Assembly (NCBI GenBank): GCA_905221605.1
Contig: CAJNDS010001924.1
Coordinates: 486,001-550,000, forward strand
Direction of reading: 5' to 3'
Length of the DNA: 64,000 bases
From: Symbiodinium natans
Taxonomy: Eukaryota; Sar; Dinophyceae; Suessiales; Symbiodiniaceae
The notes beneath the pieces are model-generated. The model had not been told where the DNA came from. It worked only from the letters and a program-made list of their open reading frames with translations, and did not search any database. The position numbers were made by a program, and so were the translations under genes. Below are positions 41,024 through 51,463 of the stretch, piece by piece; positions within the stretch are counted from its first letter, which is position 1; each line of letters opens with the position of its first letter.

Positions 41024-41908
41024 GTGCGCTCCTCAGGGACCACAAAAGTAGGGGCCTGTACTCAGATAGTAAGGGGTATGTTAAGTTTAGGGCTTCGGGT
41101 TGGGGCGTCGTTTTTTAGGAGGGACCTACTCAACTAGTAAGGGAATGTTAGGTTCAGGTGGGGACTGCTTTATTGGAAGGGGTACTTTGAGTAGTTTACA
41201 GAATACAGCTGCCCATGTATAGGGATTATCTGGTGATAGTATTGCTAGCTATTAAGGCCCATGCGGTATGTTCGCGCCCTTGGGGGAAATGGCTTTCTTT
41301 CATCGCCTTTTTCGAATCTCCGGGTTGCTATGTGGCAAGTCCCAGAAGCCTAAAACCTGAACCCACGGGCCCTGAATCCTAAACCCTAAACCCTACACCC
41401 GAAACCCCAACGCGACATGGTACAGTTCAAACAAGGGAGCATAGAGCTTCGTTCATTCGGGGTGTTTAGAAGGCTCGCTGTTCTGAGCTTAAGCATGCGG
41501 TCGCCTATAGGCTTGTTAGAAAAACATGCGGACAGACGGACAGAGGCAGAGCGAGAGAGAGACAGAGACAGAGCGAGAGAGAGAAAGAGCGAGAGAGGCG
41601 AGAGTGAGGGAGTGAGCGTGCCAGAGGAAGACCCTGCCTGAATCTACAAACTTTCGGGGTCAGCTGCTGTCGAGTTACTGCATTTTAACCCTTCGGTGTA
41701 CCAATTCTTTTGACCACTTGCTGCGCACCTTCCGAAAGCGGTTCAAGGCTGGGATGAGGCGCACTTCGCTTCGAATCTTATCCGTTGCAGTGAGGTCAGG
41801 GTGAGGGCTCACCAGGGCCTTTTGTGCAAAAAATCGGTCCTGGGCCTTTTTGGAAGCAAAGGTGCCCTAGTAGAGAGAGATTGCTCCATGTTCTCCAGGG
41901 CCCAGCAC
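41024..41908. other. Region between the aminopropyltransferase and SDR genes
   Basis: It includes a GA-rich microsatellite (41531-41612) and unique sequence. I looked for the missing C-terminal exons of the aminopropyltransferase and saw none. No promoter motif was recognised. ATG at 41909 follows CCCAGCAC, which could be a spliced-leader acceptor, but this is speculation. Confidence 0.4.
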
Positions 41909-41987
41909 ATGGCGCGCTTGCGGATGCTGCCGCGGGCTGGGGCGCGGTTGCGGGGACTCTGGGCAGCCCGCGATGGCTTCCATCCGG
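41909..41987 (+). CDS. SDR exon 1, leader
   Basis: Starts at ATG, reads MARLRMLPRAGARLRGLWAA then RDGFHP and one base; GT donor (GTAGGC). The phase-1 end matches the two-base start of exon 2. In-frame ATGs exist upstream (41885), so the start is a choice based on leader composition. Confidence 0.5.
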
Positions 41988-44610
41988 GTAGGCAGATGCG
42001 CCTTGCGACGCAGCCGCTACAGCACAGAGCCTTTGAGAACGAATTTTACACGAAAGTCCGAAAAGGGGGTTTATGGTCCATATACCCCAATATAGAGGCA
42101 CAATGGTAGCATTGTCACATATGCATTGGCACATAATATATATATATATATATAATTATATTATATTATATTATATTGTATTGTATTGTATTGTATTGTA
42201 TTATATTTTATAAAATTTTAGAAAATTATATTATAATGTATACAATATAGTTTATTATATATATATATAATATACTCTATGCTTCTGTTTTCCCTCTTTG
42301 AGTCTTTCAGAGTGCACACTCAAAACACACCCCGAACCCCAAACCCTAAACCCTAACTATACCCCCACACCCAAAACCTAGCCTAAGAACCCGACACCTA
42401 GAGGGAAAACAGAAGCATAGAGTATATTATATATATATAATAAACTATATTGTATACATTATCATATAATTTTCTAAAATTTTATAAAATATAATACAAT
42501 ACAATACAATACAATATAATATAATATAATATAATATAATTATATATATATATTATGTGCTTTTGTGTACCTAGTAATTATTTGGGGGTTTTAAAGTATA
42601 ATCAACTACAAAAAAGCAGGTTAGGGATTCTTAAGGTACAGCCTACACCCCCAAGCCCGAAACCTTAGCCCTTAAACCCCAAGCCCGAGGTCCGAACCCC
42701 CTCTAAACCACCAACCCTCAACCCTAGCCCCAAAACCCTAAACCCCAAACCCCGAGGAACGAGCCGAGCATCAGCCCCTACGACCGGGGTTTCGGGCGCT
42801 GTGGCCGCAGCCATCGCAGCGCTCGGCCTAGGGGGTGCCACAGTCGCATGCCAGGACAAGAGCAGGCAACTCGGATCCCAAGAGGTTTTTTGGGGTTTAG
42901 GGCTTAGGGCTTAGGGCTTAGGGTTTAGGGTTTAGGGTTTCGGGTTTGGACTTTAAGGTTTAGGGTTTGGGGTTTTGTGGTTTTGGGATTAGGTTTCGGG
43001 TTTAGGGTTACCTAAACCCTAAGACCCAAACCCTAAACCCGAAACCCTTTAATCCCTAAACCTACAACCTAAACCCTAAACCCTATAAGCCGAAAACACT
43101 ACTATAAACCCTAAACCCTATAAACCCTAAACCCTACTATAAACCCTAAACCCTTTAGTCCCTAAACCCTATAAAACCCGAAAAGCCCTAAACCCTAGAC
43201 CCTACAAAGCCCTAAACCCTAACCCCTAAACCCGAAACCCTATAAACCCCATAAACCCTATATACCCTGTAAACCCTATAAACCCTATGAACCCTATAAA
43301 CCCTAAAAAAACCCACAAACCCTATAAACCCTATAAACCCTAACCCCTACACAGCCCCGGCAGCCAAGGCAGCGGTTCACCGGAAGCGTCGTCGTCATCA
43401 CCGGCGCCGGTGGCGACTTCGGAAGAGCCGGCGCTGTCGCCTTCAAGCGCGAACCTGTGGCGCAAAGGGAGGGTTAGGGTTTAGGGTTAGGGTTTAGGGT
43501 TTATAGGGTTTATAGGGTTTAAAGGGTTTATAGGGTTTATGGGGTTTATTAGGTTTATTAGGTTTATAGGGTTTTTAGGGTTTATGGGGTTTATGGGGTT
43601 TATAGGGTTTATAGGGTTTGTGGCTCTGAAACCTCCAAAGCCCTCAGGATTGTGGTTTTGGGGCAAATTTTGGGGGTACTTGGACTTGGAAGCTCAGAGA
43701 GCCTGAGCCCGACCGGTGGCTCCTGAATCATTCTCACTAACTTGGACCCTCTGGGAAAGACTTATAAGGTCTGGGATTTGTATGGTTTGGGGCTCGTGGC
43801 TTAGGTTTGTTCAGGCTTGGCAGGCTTGCATGAGGACTGCCTTTGTCATAGAGAATACGACTCCAAGTCTGTAGGGCCCATGTCCTCCCCGAGGAAGGTG
43901 CTCACGTGGTTCTTGTGGATGCTTCCGCGAAGGGGCTGCAGAAGACAGAGGAGGTGTTGAAGTCCGTGCCGGGTCCCGAAGCGCTGGCGATCACATGTGA
44001 CATTACAAGCGACACCGCAGTCGAAGAGGCAGTGGCGCAAGTGGAGAAGAAGTTCGGGCGCATCACGCACCTCTGGAACAATGCGGGCGTGCAGGGGGAC
44101 GTGACGCCGACTCTCGACTACAGCCTGGCAGACTTCCAGAAGGTCCAAGAGATCAACGTCGTCGGTGCCTTCCGCGTCATCCAATGCGTCGCCAAGTCAA
44201 TGCGAAAGACGGGTGGAGGTGCCATCGTAAACACAGCCAGCGTGGCTGCACTGCGAGGCACGCCGGCTATGCCAGCCTACGTGGCAAGCAAGGCCGCCCT
44301 CTTGGCCCTCACGATGACCGTGGCCAAGGACTTGGCACCGGACAACATCAGGGTCAATGCTATTTCCCCAGCTCTTATCGGCCCCGGCTTCATGTGGGAC
44401 AGGCAGAATGAGCTGCACGCGGCCAGCGGCAGTCCATACTTTGCCAAGGACCCCGCGACGGTGGCTAAGAACAAGCTGGGCGGCGTCCCGATGAAGCGCC
44501 TCGGCAGCATCGACGAGGTCGTCTCTGCTGTCGCCTTCATGCTGTCCGAGGACGGAGGCTACTGCTGCGGCACAAACCTCATCATCGACGGTGGCCTGGC
44601 GATGCGCTAG
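41909..44610 (+). CDS. Short-chain dehydrogenase/reductase with N-terminal leader, four exons
   Basis: NAD(P)-dependent oxidoreductase of the classical SDR type; the substrate is unknown. Four exons (41909-41987, 42757-42881, 43373-43450, 43894-44610) join in phase to 332 residues. The N terminus is Arg/Leu-rich (MARLRMLPRAGARLRGLWAA), then a hydrophobic stretch GAVAAAIAALGLGGATVA, suggesting an organelle leader and/or a membrane anchor. The Rossmann loop is TGAGGDFGRAGA, followed by NNAG, the catalytic Ser in NTASVAA, YVASK with the Tyr and Lys, and a C-terminal LIIDGGLAMR. The length past the leader (about 265) is normal. Introns 2 and 3 use GA donors; intron 1 uses GT and holds a foldback element. 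Exon 1 is the least certain part; the gene is complete if it is right. Confidence 0.85.
42129..42560. mobile_element. Foldback element with 160-bp AT-rich inverted arms in SDR intron 1
   Basis: GCACATAATATATA at 42129 and its complement ending TATTATGTGC at 42560 bound the element. The left arm 42129-42296 and right arm 42401-42560 are near-perfect inverted copies, including CTCTATGCTTCTGTTTTCCC. The 100-base centre contains CCCTAAA units. In RNA this would form a long hairpin inside the intron. No coding capacity. Confidence 0.9.
42757..42881 (+). CDS. SDR exon 2, hydrophobic segment
   Basis: After AACCCCGAG; reads TSRASAPTTG, then GAVAAAIAALGLGGATVA, then CQDKSRQLGSQ; GA donor (GAGGTT). 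Phases match both neighbours. Confidence 0.7.
43373..43450 (+). CDS. SDR exon 3, NAD(P)-binding loop
   Basis: After CAAGGCAG; reads RFTGSVVVITGAGGDFGRAG then AVAFKR, phase 0; GA donor (GAACCT). Contains the TGxxxGxG-type cofactor loop. Confidence 0.9.
43894..44610 (+). CDS. SDR exon 4, catalytic domain and C terminus
   Basis: After TCCTCCCCGAG; starts EGAHVVLVDASAK and runs 238 codons to TAG at 44608-44610. Carries NNAG (after LW), NTASVAALRG, AYVASKAALLAL and DNIRVNAISPALI. By far the longest host exon in the window. Confidence 0.95.
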   Translation, partial: EGAHVVLVDASAKGLQKTEEVLKSVPGPEALAITCDITSDTAVEEAVAQVEKKFGRITHLWNNAGVQGDVTPTLDYSLADFQKVQEINVVGAFRVIQCVAKSMRKTGGGAIVNTASVAALRGTPAMPAYVASKAALLALTMTVAKDLAPDNIRVNAISPALIGPGFMWDRQNELHAASGSPYFAKDPATVAKNKLGGVPMKRLGSIDEVVSAVAFMLSEDGGYCCGTNLIIDGGLAMR

Positions 44611-45045
44611 TGATGCTAGTGGCTGCCACGCAGGAGAGGGCTACAAGTCTATAAGCGGCAAGAGTAGTCCGCATCAGCCATTTTAAGGACCTCAGACTAC
44701 ACCGCAGCAAGGCATGCCAAGACAATCCAAGACACCTGCCTGCTCGTGTGCCGAACCGTTCGTGTTCGAGATTGTCGAGATTAGTTTTCGGTCGGCTTGA
44801 ATTCCTGAGGGTCTATTGGAGCAGGGCTTCTGAGGGAGTCCGCCCCAGTTTCTGGTAACCTAGACTCAGTTGACTCCCGAGCTTCCAGCAAAGCAGGCCT
44901 CTACACTCAGTGACGCCCTGTGCATTTTGGGTCTGCCGAGGCTACCGTGTGGATCCTTTGTAAGCCCTTGAAAGCAAGCCCAATAAACCCCATAAGCACT
45001 AAAACTCCTCTAAGCCCTACAAAACCTTCTAAACCCTGCAACCCT
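44611..45045. other. 3' flank of the SDR gene
   Basis: Unique, moderately GC-rich sequence without open frames of note. Probably 3' UTR plus spacer, since telomere-like repeats resume only after about 45000. No polyadenylation signal is claimed. Confidence 0.4.
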
Positions 45046-45141
45046 GGGATGTTCCCCCTTATACTAACATTCCTTAATAGGGATTATAGTATCCCCTATT
45101 CGAATCCCTATGAAGGACTGTTAGTATATGCGGGAACAGCC
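45046..45141. mobile_element. MITE-like element R5, copy 1
   Basis: Starts GGGATGTTCCCCCTTATACT and ends GGACTGTTAGTATATGCGGG AACAGCCC, an imperfect inverted repeat of about 30 bases around GGGATTATAGTATCCC. A cleaner copy is at 49969-50047. Confidence 0.85.
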
Positions 45142-45642
45142 CAACTGCAACCCGTCTTACAGGGGAGTCTCTTTCCTTGTGCGGCTCAGAGCTTCGGTGC
45201 ACTGGCCTCACTGAGGCTTCCCAGTGCGATGACTTCGGGATCCCAAAGTAACATAGGGGTCGGAGCAGTTGCTAATGGAATTATAAGTATACTATAGGAA
45301 CCCCCCCCCCCCCCCAAAGCCCTATTCTACGAATCTAATCATTCAGGCCCCGCTCTAAACCCTCAGCCCTCAACCCTCAACCCCAAGCCCTGAACCATGG
45401 GTGCGGGAGAATGGAGGTAAGAAGCTCAACTCAGGCGGACTGGGGGTTGCTAAGCCCTGTAGAGCGATTGACATCCTCAGCACCCACAGCAAGCTGAACT
45501 TTTCGGCCTGAACCCTAAACCCTAAACCCCCAAAACCCGAAAAACCCCCAAACCCTAAACCCTAAACACCAAACCCTACACGTTTAAGGGCTTGAAAAGC
45601 GATGTCTGCCGTATCGGTGCCTGCACCGTAACGTCGCTCGAG

Positions 45643-45678
45643 ATGGAGGCGGAGAGAGCAAAGCTGCTGGCGTCGAAG
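45643..45678 (+). CDS. Candidate exon, gene D (unrecognised)
   Basis: After ACGTCGCTCGAG; reads MEAERAKLLASK, phase 0; GC donor (GCCGCA). Could be the first coding exon because it begins with ATG. G-strand repeats follow within 12 bases. Confidence 0.45.
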
Positions 45679-46006
45679 GCCGCAGTTTGAGGTTTAGGGT
45701 TTTAGGGTGTTTTAGGGTTTCTAAGGTTTAAGGGTTAGGGGTTAGGGTTTCGGGCTAACGTGTTTTTGCGTCAAGGAAGTAAGATGGAACTCCTGGGGTA
45801 CGGCTCATGAGTGGTACACTTTCGATATGCAACGGCATGTCAGTTGCCGCTAAACCCTGGAAAATCCTGTAAACCGTATACACACTGTCGACCCTATCAA
45901 CCTCCACCCTCCCGAAACCCTAACCTGAAATCCTAACCACCTTAACCCTAAACCCTAAACCCTAAACCCAAACCCTAAGCCCTAAACCCTAAACCCGCCC
46001 CTGCAG

Positions 46007-46069
46007 GAGGTGATCTTAGAGGTTCAAGAGACTGGCGGCTCTCAGTCCTCGCCCTGCGGACCACCTCAG
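46007..46069 (+). CDS. Candidate exon, gene D
   Basis: After CGCCCCTGCAG; reads EVILEVQETGGSQSSPCGPP then Q, phase 0; GA donor (GAGGCG). C-strand array upstream and long G-strand array downstream. Confidence 0.5.
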
Positions 46070-46674
46070 GAGGCGCGACTGAGTGCTCCCTTCGGTGGGA
46101 AGGGGGGGGGGGGGGGGTGAGGTTAGGGGTTTAGGGTTTAGGGTTTAGGGTTTAGGTTTAGGGTTTAGGGTTTAGGGTTTAGGGTTTAGGGTTTAGGGTT
46201 TAGGGTTTAGGGTTTAGGGTTTAGGGTTTAGGGTTTAGGGTTTAGGGTTTAGGGTTTAGGGTTTAGGGTTTAGGGTTTAGGGTTTAGGGTTTAGGGTTTC
46301 GGGGGGGGAAGGGGGGTGAGGGTTCGGCTTTATTAGGGGGTTTGGGGTTTGTAGGCTGTATCGAGGTTTAGAGGGTTTAGGGCTCAGTAAAGGGTTCTGG
46401 GCTTCTAGGGTGTTCTTTTCGTTGGTGTTTCTTTTTTGTAGGGGAGGGAAGGGAGGGGAGTGGTCAGGTGTGGGGGTTTAGGGTTTACCAAACTGACTTT
46501 TGGCAGGTTACCTGGAAAAGAACGATGGGGGGGTTTCATAGGGAGCCCTAAACCCTAAACCCTAAAGCCTAAACCCTAAACCCTAAACCCTAAATCTTAA
46601 ACCTAAACCCTAAACCCTAAACCCTAAACCCTAAGAAGAATCCTGTAGTATACCTTGCATGCCGAGTTGTGGGG

Positions 46675-47230
46675 ATGAGGGGGCCGTGGGGCGAGAACGC
46701 GTAGACGTGTCTGAGTTCAGGGAGCTGTCTTTGAATCCGGAACCACTGACTTTGCAAGTTTACGTTCTTCTTTATGTGAGCTTCACCATGAAGGACAGAT
46801 ATTTGAGCCTGAGGGATCGCGAGAGCGAAAGAGCGAGGGAGAGAGAGAGACGGAGATAGAGTCAGAACCTCAGTTTTCCAGCTTCACCCCTATATACTTT
46901 GTGGTGCTTTACTGTACCTTTAGATCCTTAGCCTTTTTGGGTTTATTGGGCTTCTTAATAAGGCAGCCAAAATTTAATGTATAGCTACCCTCCTAAGTGC
47001 AGCCAAGTAGAGTTCAGGAATCCAGGACCATTGATTTTGGAGGTACCTTGCTTTGGTATTGAACTTCGCCATTAAGGACCATAGATTTATGTTAGAGAAC
47101 CAGGTGCTCATGTGCCGGTGTCCCGGGGACAGCGCGGAAATCCAGAGACACTAGTTTCGAAAGTTAATGTTCTTGTTTAGACTGTTTAACTCCGCCATAC
47201 AACCCGTGAATTTTAGCAGATTAGGGCTTA
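46675..47230. repeat. Diverged three-copy repeat with an R1 insertion
   Basis: Copies near 46709, 47011 and 47132 share GAATCC(A/G)G(A/G)ACCA..GA.TTTG.AAGTT..., a CTTC(A/G)CCAT motif and a length of about 100-130 bases. An R1 copy (46893-47010) and a GA-rich microsatellite (46815-46860) separate the first two. Confidence 0.6.
46893..47010. repeat. Dispersed repeat R1, copy 2
   Basis: Matches 12044-12164; see that entry for shared blocks. Confidence 0.8.
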
Positions 47231-47289
47231 TGCTTTCCGATTTGAGGGGGCCTAATTCCCTGGCTTCTCTTAAGCTTCAAGTCCGCCCA

Positions 47290-48272
47290 GACCTTTGAGA
47301 CAACCCCGCCTAAACTCCGAAGCCTACGCCCTAGACCCTTCAAACCTTAAACCCGTTACCCCTAAACCCTTTCGGACCCTTCAAACCCTAAACCCCTCTA
47401 ACCCTAAGCCCCTCTTAAATCCAAAACCCTTTAAACCCCAAAAAACCCTCGAAACCCTAAAACCCTGTACGACCCCAAACCTTTTTCAACACCAAACGCT
47501 TTGAGCCCATGCGCCAATCCAATCAAAACGTAAAACCCTGAGCCCTGGAACCCTCCATCCCTGGTTTAGGGTTTAGGGTTTAGGGTTTAGGGTTTAGGCC
47601 TCTAAACTCTAAGACCCTCAAACCCTGAAACCCTGTAAACTCCAGAATCCTTGAAACCCTTTAAGCCCTAAAACCCTTTACACGCTGAAACCCTAAACCC
47701 GGTAAACCCTCAAGCCACTAACACCCCTCAAACCCAAAACCCCTTAAACCCTTCAACCCGCAAAACGCCTTTAAACCTCAAACCCCCGAAACCCTCAAAC
47801 CCTCCAACCCTAAATCCCTGAAAGCCTCTAACCCCTAAAACCACTTTAAGCCCTAAACCCCGAAATCCCTAACTAAACCCCTAAAACCCCTTAAACCCTG
47901 AAAACCTTAACTGAACCCCTAAACGCCTTTAGACCAAACAGCCCTAAACCCTAAAACCCTAAGCCCTAGACCCTTCAATCCTCCTTGAAAATCCCGTTGA
48001 AGACCCCCTTTGAAACCCTCTTGAAACCTCCCCTAAACCCTGAGCCCTAACCCTAAACACCCAAAGGACCCGAAACCCTAAACCCTTCAACCCCCTTTGA
48101 AGCCCCTTCAAACCCAAATACGCCTAAACCCTAAACCCTAAACCCTAAACCCTAAACCCTAAACCCTAAACCCTAAACCCTAAACCCTAAACCCTAAACC
48201 CTAAACCCTGAACCCTGAACCCTGAACCCTAAACCCTAAACCCTAAACCCTAAACCCCAAATCCCTGAAAGC
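47290..48272. other. Degenerate and pure CCCTAAA-type repeat tract
   Basis: Almost one kilobase of C-strand heptamer variants with interruptions, ending in a pure array at 48125-48255. No exon seen except that the next one starts right after it at 48288. Confidence 0.8.
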
Positions 48273-48287
48273 CTCCGTACCCCGCAG

Positions 48288-48332
48288 TCGCCCTTGGGGA
48301 GCAGCACACTTGAGCTGCGACAAGCCCGACAG
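48288..48332 (+). CDS. Candidate exon, gene D
   Basis: After TACCCCGCAG; reads SPLGSSTLELRQARQ, phase 0; GC donor (GCCCTT). A pure CCCTAAA array lies upstream and a TTTAGGG array starts 28 bases downstream: a textbook case of the polarity rule. Confidence 0.55.
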
Positions 48333-48764
48333 GCCCTTAAGGGCTTCTCTTCTGCTTCCATTTAGGGTTTAGGGTTTAGGGTTTAGGGTTTAGGGTTTAG
48401 GGTTTAGGGTTTAGGGTTTAGGGTTTAGGGTTTGGGGTTATTAGGGCTCAGGGCCTGGTTTTTCACGGGTAGTTAGCAGGATGGCTTCTTGGGGTTTAGG
48501 GTCTAGGGTTGAGGATTCAGGGTTTACGGAGGATCCCATGGCTTCCAGCAGCAGGGGCTAGAGGTGGGGTTTTTGGGGTGGACCCCCAAATTGGGAGCGG
48601 CTACACTGCAAGAAGACCTTTTTGGGCGCGCGGGGCCTTAAACCCTGAACCCCCTAAACCCCAAACCCCAAACCCTAAACCCAAAACCCTAAATCCTACA
48701 AAAACTAAACCTGAACCTTTTCAGGGTTCAGTTCGCCCCCCTAGATATAGGATGCACTTTGCAG

Positions 48765-48807
48765 GGCGACTTCGATGACATCAGCCTTCATGGTTCGTCG
48801 ATCTGCA
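48765..48807 (+). CDS. Candidate exon, gene D
   Basis: After CACTTTGCAG; reads GDFDDISLHGSSIC plus one base; GA donor (GAGGGT) running into a TTTAGGG array. The phase-1 end matches the two-base start of the next exon. Confidence 0.5.
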
Positions 48808-48872
48808 GAGGGTTTAGGGTTTAGGGTTTAGGGTTTAGGGTAAGGGTAAGTTAAGGGTTAGGGGTTTAGAGG

Positions 48873-49018
48873 CTACGTGGAGGTTCATGGTACTTAGTAA
48901 TCCAATTCTAACTGTGCTTATATCCCAACTATAAGCCTATTGGGGTGCTTAAGGGGCTGATAAGTGGGTAAGAACTGCACTTATAATTGGGTTATACGTA
49001 CCCTGAACGTAGAAGTAG
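48873..49018. mobile_element. MITE-like element R2 (copy in gene D intron)
   Basis: Starts ACGTGGAGGTTCATGGTACT and ends GTACCCTGAACGTAGAAGTA; interior shares AACTATAAGCC, AAGGGGCTGATAAGTGGGT with other copies. Confidence 0.85.
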
Positions 49019-49206
49019 GGGGTTCCCGTGAGTCTCATGGTTTAGGGTTTAGGGTGTAGGGTTTCGGCAATACTGAGAGTTTCAGTTTCGAGCTTGGGGT
49101 TTGGGGTTTCGTGGTTTAGGGATGCTCAGCAAAACCCAAAAACTGCGCGCCGAACCCTAAACCCTCAACCCTCAACCCTAGAAACCCTAATAACCCTGCA
49201 CGCCAG

Positions 49207-49301
49207 GCCTCCCGTGGGCGGCAGGAAACCTTGGCATCGCCATTTACCGGCAAGAGGCGCTGGGGACAACCCCCATAAACCTTGACATCCTTCAAGGCCA
49301 T
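49207..49301 (+). CDS. Candidate exon, gene D
   Basis: After GCACGCCAG; two bases then LPWAAGNLGIAIYRQEALGT, TPINLDILQGH; GA donor (GAGGGG). In another frame it reads ASRGRQ to a stop, but the phase match to the previous exon supports this frame. Confidence 0.5.
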
Positions 49302-49968
49302 GAGGGGTGGGGTTTAGGGTTTAGGGTTTAGGGTGTAGGGTTTAGGGTTTAGGGTTTAGGGTTTAGGGTTTAGGGTTTAGGGTTTGGGGTTTAGGGTTTA
49401 GGGTTTAGGGTTTAGGTCTTAGAGTTCAGGTTTACGGTTTAGGTGGAAGTAGGGTTACCTAAGGCTCCAAATAGCCCAAAGTAGGTTTTATGTATAGACT
49501 TTAGACCCCAATGTAGGTTTTAGTTGTATATACTTGGAGGCCTGGGGTTAGTTTAGGGTGTTTAGAGTTTAGGGTTTTGGGGTTTCGGGTTCAGTGTTTC
49601 GGGTTTTAGGGCTTTTTACTGTTCGGGCCGAATTTCAGAGGTTGTGGTTTTGCACAGGGTTTTGCGTTGCATGGTCTAGGGTGTGAGGGTTTATGATGGT
49701 TACACGAGATTATAAGAAGCCAACTGGTCCCTTTTTCATAGGCTGGGTTTAGGGTTTAGTGGGTTTACAGGGTCTGTAGGGGTTTAGAGGGGTTTACAGG
49801 GTTGATAGAACAGGGTTTCTAGGGTTGATGGTGCTTAGGGTTTACAGGGGGTTTTGCAGGGGGTTTTACAGAGTTTACAGGGTTTACAGGGTGTAGGGTA
49901 GATTCGATCCCAGACTCGCGTTGAAAATCGTGCGGGAGGGCGCTCTTCTCCCCACCCCACCCTTAACT

Positions 49969-50047
49969 TGGGATGTTCCCCCTTGTACTGACAGTCCTCA
50001 ATAGGGATCATAATAAGGACTGTTAGTATAGGGGGGAACATCCCAAC
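49969..50047. mobile_element. MITE-like element R5, copy 2
   Basis: TTGGGATGTTCCCCCTTGTA at one end and TATAGGGGGGAACATCCCAA at the other make a 30-base terminal inverted repeat around TCAATAGGGATCATAATAAG. At about 80 bases it is nearly all hairpin. Confidence 0.9.
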
Positions 50048-50204
50048 CCTAAACCCTAGTTCCTAACCCCTAAACCCTGAACTCGAAACCCTTCACCCGC
50101 CATGAGCCGACCATGAAAGGACCTGAGCGCCTTAGCCATAGGCTATTAGGGGCTACGTTAGGACTATCTGAGCAGCGTTTTTTTTCTAGGAGCAAGGCTA
50201 CGTA

Positions 50205-50425
50205 GAGACGCGATCATTGAAAGTCGGCCGCGTAGCATTTTGCCTGCAGGGCGTAGGTTTGCGTAGGGTCCGCGTAGGCAAGTCTATGCAGTATGGGCGC
50301 GTAGGTCCGCGTAGGTTGTCTGTGCTTGCCGCGTAGGTCCGCGTAGGCACACGTCAACAACATACTCCGCGCGTAGGTCGCGCGCCTACTAAACACGAGC
50401 TGACGCGTAGGCCCGCGTAGGATAC
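50205..50425. repeat. GCGTAGG-rich short repeat block
   Basis: CGCGTAGG or GCGTAGG occurs about twelve times with spacings of 8-35 bases, often as CGCGTAGGTCCGCGTAGG. An 85-codon frame on the minus strand is open through it and reads Tyr-Ala-rich; probably fortuitous. Confidence 0.75.
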
Positions 50426-50679
50426 CCATGCCATTACAATACCCCACACAATGAAAAAAACAACTGCTCATCTAGGTATGTAGGGACTATCTAAGGTATA
50501 TACTATTTCGGTATATAGGGACTATATAAGGTAGATATCGGGTTATATATAGGGAGTAGTAAGATCAAGGGTTCCCTTCAAGGGGTCCCTCCTTATATCC
50601 CCTAGTAAGAGATGGCAGAAACGAAGAAGCCAAACCCTAAACCCTAAACCCTACACCCTAAACCCTAAACGCTCCCCAG

Positions 50680-50746
50680 GTGCGCCATCCTGTGTTTCTG
50701 CATCCTGGTGCTGTGGGCGCTCTTGTCCGTGGTCGTGGGGCTCCAT
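50680..50746 (+). CDS. Candidate exon encoding a transmembrane segment, gene D
   Basis: After CGCTCCCCAG; one base then CAILCFCILVLWALLSVVVG LH; GT donor (GTCGAA). About 20 hydrophobic residues in a row, a clear membrane helix. The join to the previous exon is not in phase, so an exon is probably missed. Confidence 0.5.
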
Positions 50747-51051
50747 GTCGAAACCCTGAACCCTAAAGCCTAGACCCTACGTGGACACTCAAAACTTACT
50801 CTTTTTTGTAGCTTACCCAAAAATCCTAAAATGGGCTTCGTAGTAAGAACCTAAAAACAGGTGGGCTTTTGTGTTCTTAAGGTAGACCCAAAAACCCCAA
50901 CAAAATGCGGAATGTTCCCTAGGCTACGTCTGCTTCAGGAATACTCTCTGACTGAACTCTAAACCCTACGCCCTAAACCCCAAACCCCAAACCCCAAACC
51001 CCAAACCCCAAACCCTAAACCTTTAACCCTAAACCCTAAACCCTAGCGAAG

Positions 51052-51081
51052 TTGAAGCCGTTGCGTTTCAGTTTGGCCGAG
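51052..51081 (+). CDS. Candidate exon, gene D
   Basis: After CCCTAGCGAAG; reads LKPLRFSLAE, phase 0; GC donor (GCTGCT). A longer alternative in another frame (EAVAFQFGRGCLLD) is also open. Confidence 0.3.
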
Positions 51082-51463
51082 GCTGCTTGCTGGATACTCC
51101 TTCACCAAGCTGCCTCTTGGCAAGCCACAGAACCCTTGTAGCCCTAAACCCTAAACCCTAAACCCTAAACCCCCTTCCCCTGAACCCCAAACCCTAAACC
51201 CTAAACCTCCTGAACCCCAAACCCTAAACCCTAAACCCTAATCAGCCCTAACCCCTCCAAAAAGCCCTAAGTACTTGCGACATGGGCACGTAGATCCTGT
51301 CGTCCCACCTGGGCGACGTGCCCACTACCCCGCCCCTTTTGGGTGGACCTTAAGGACCGTGTTTTAGGGTTTAGGGTTTAGGGTTCAGGTTTAGAACCCC
51401 CAAACCGAACTTCTTGCAGGTTGCCTAAGAATCTTCGAAGGGGCCTTGCTTTAAAGTAATAGC

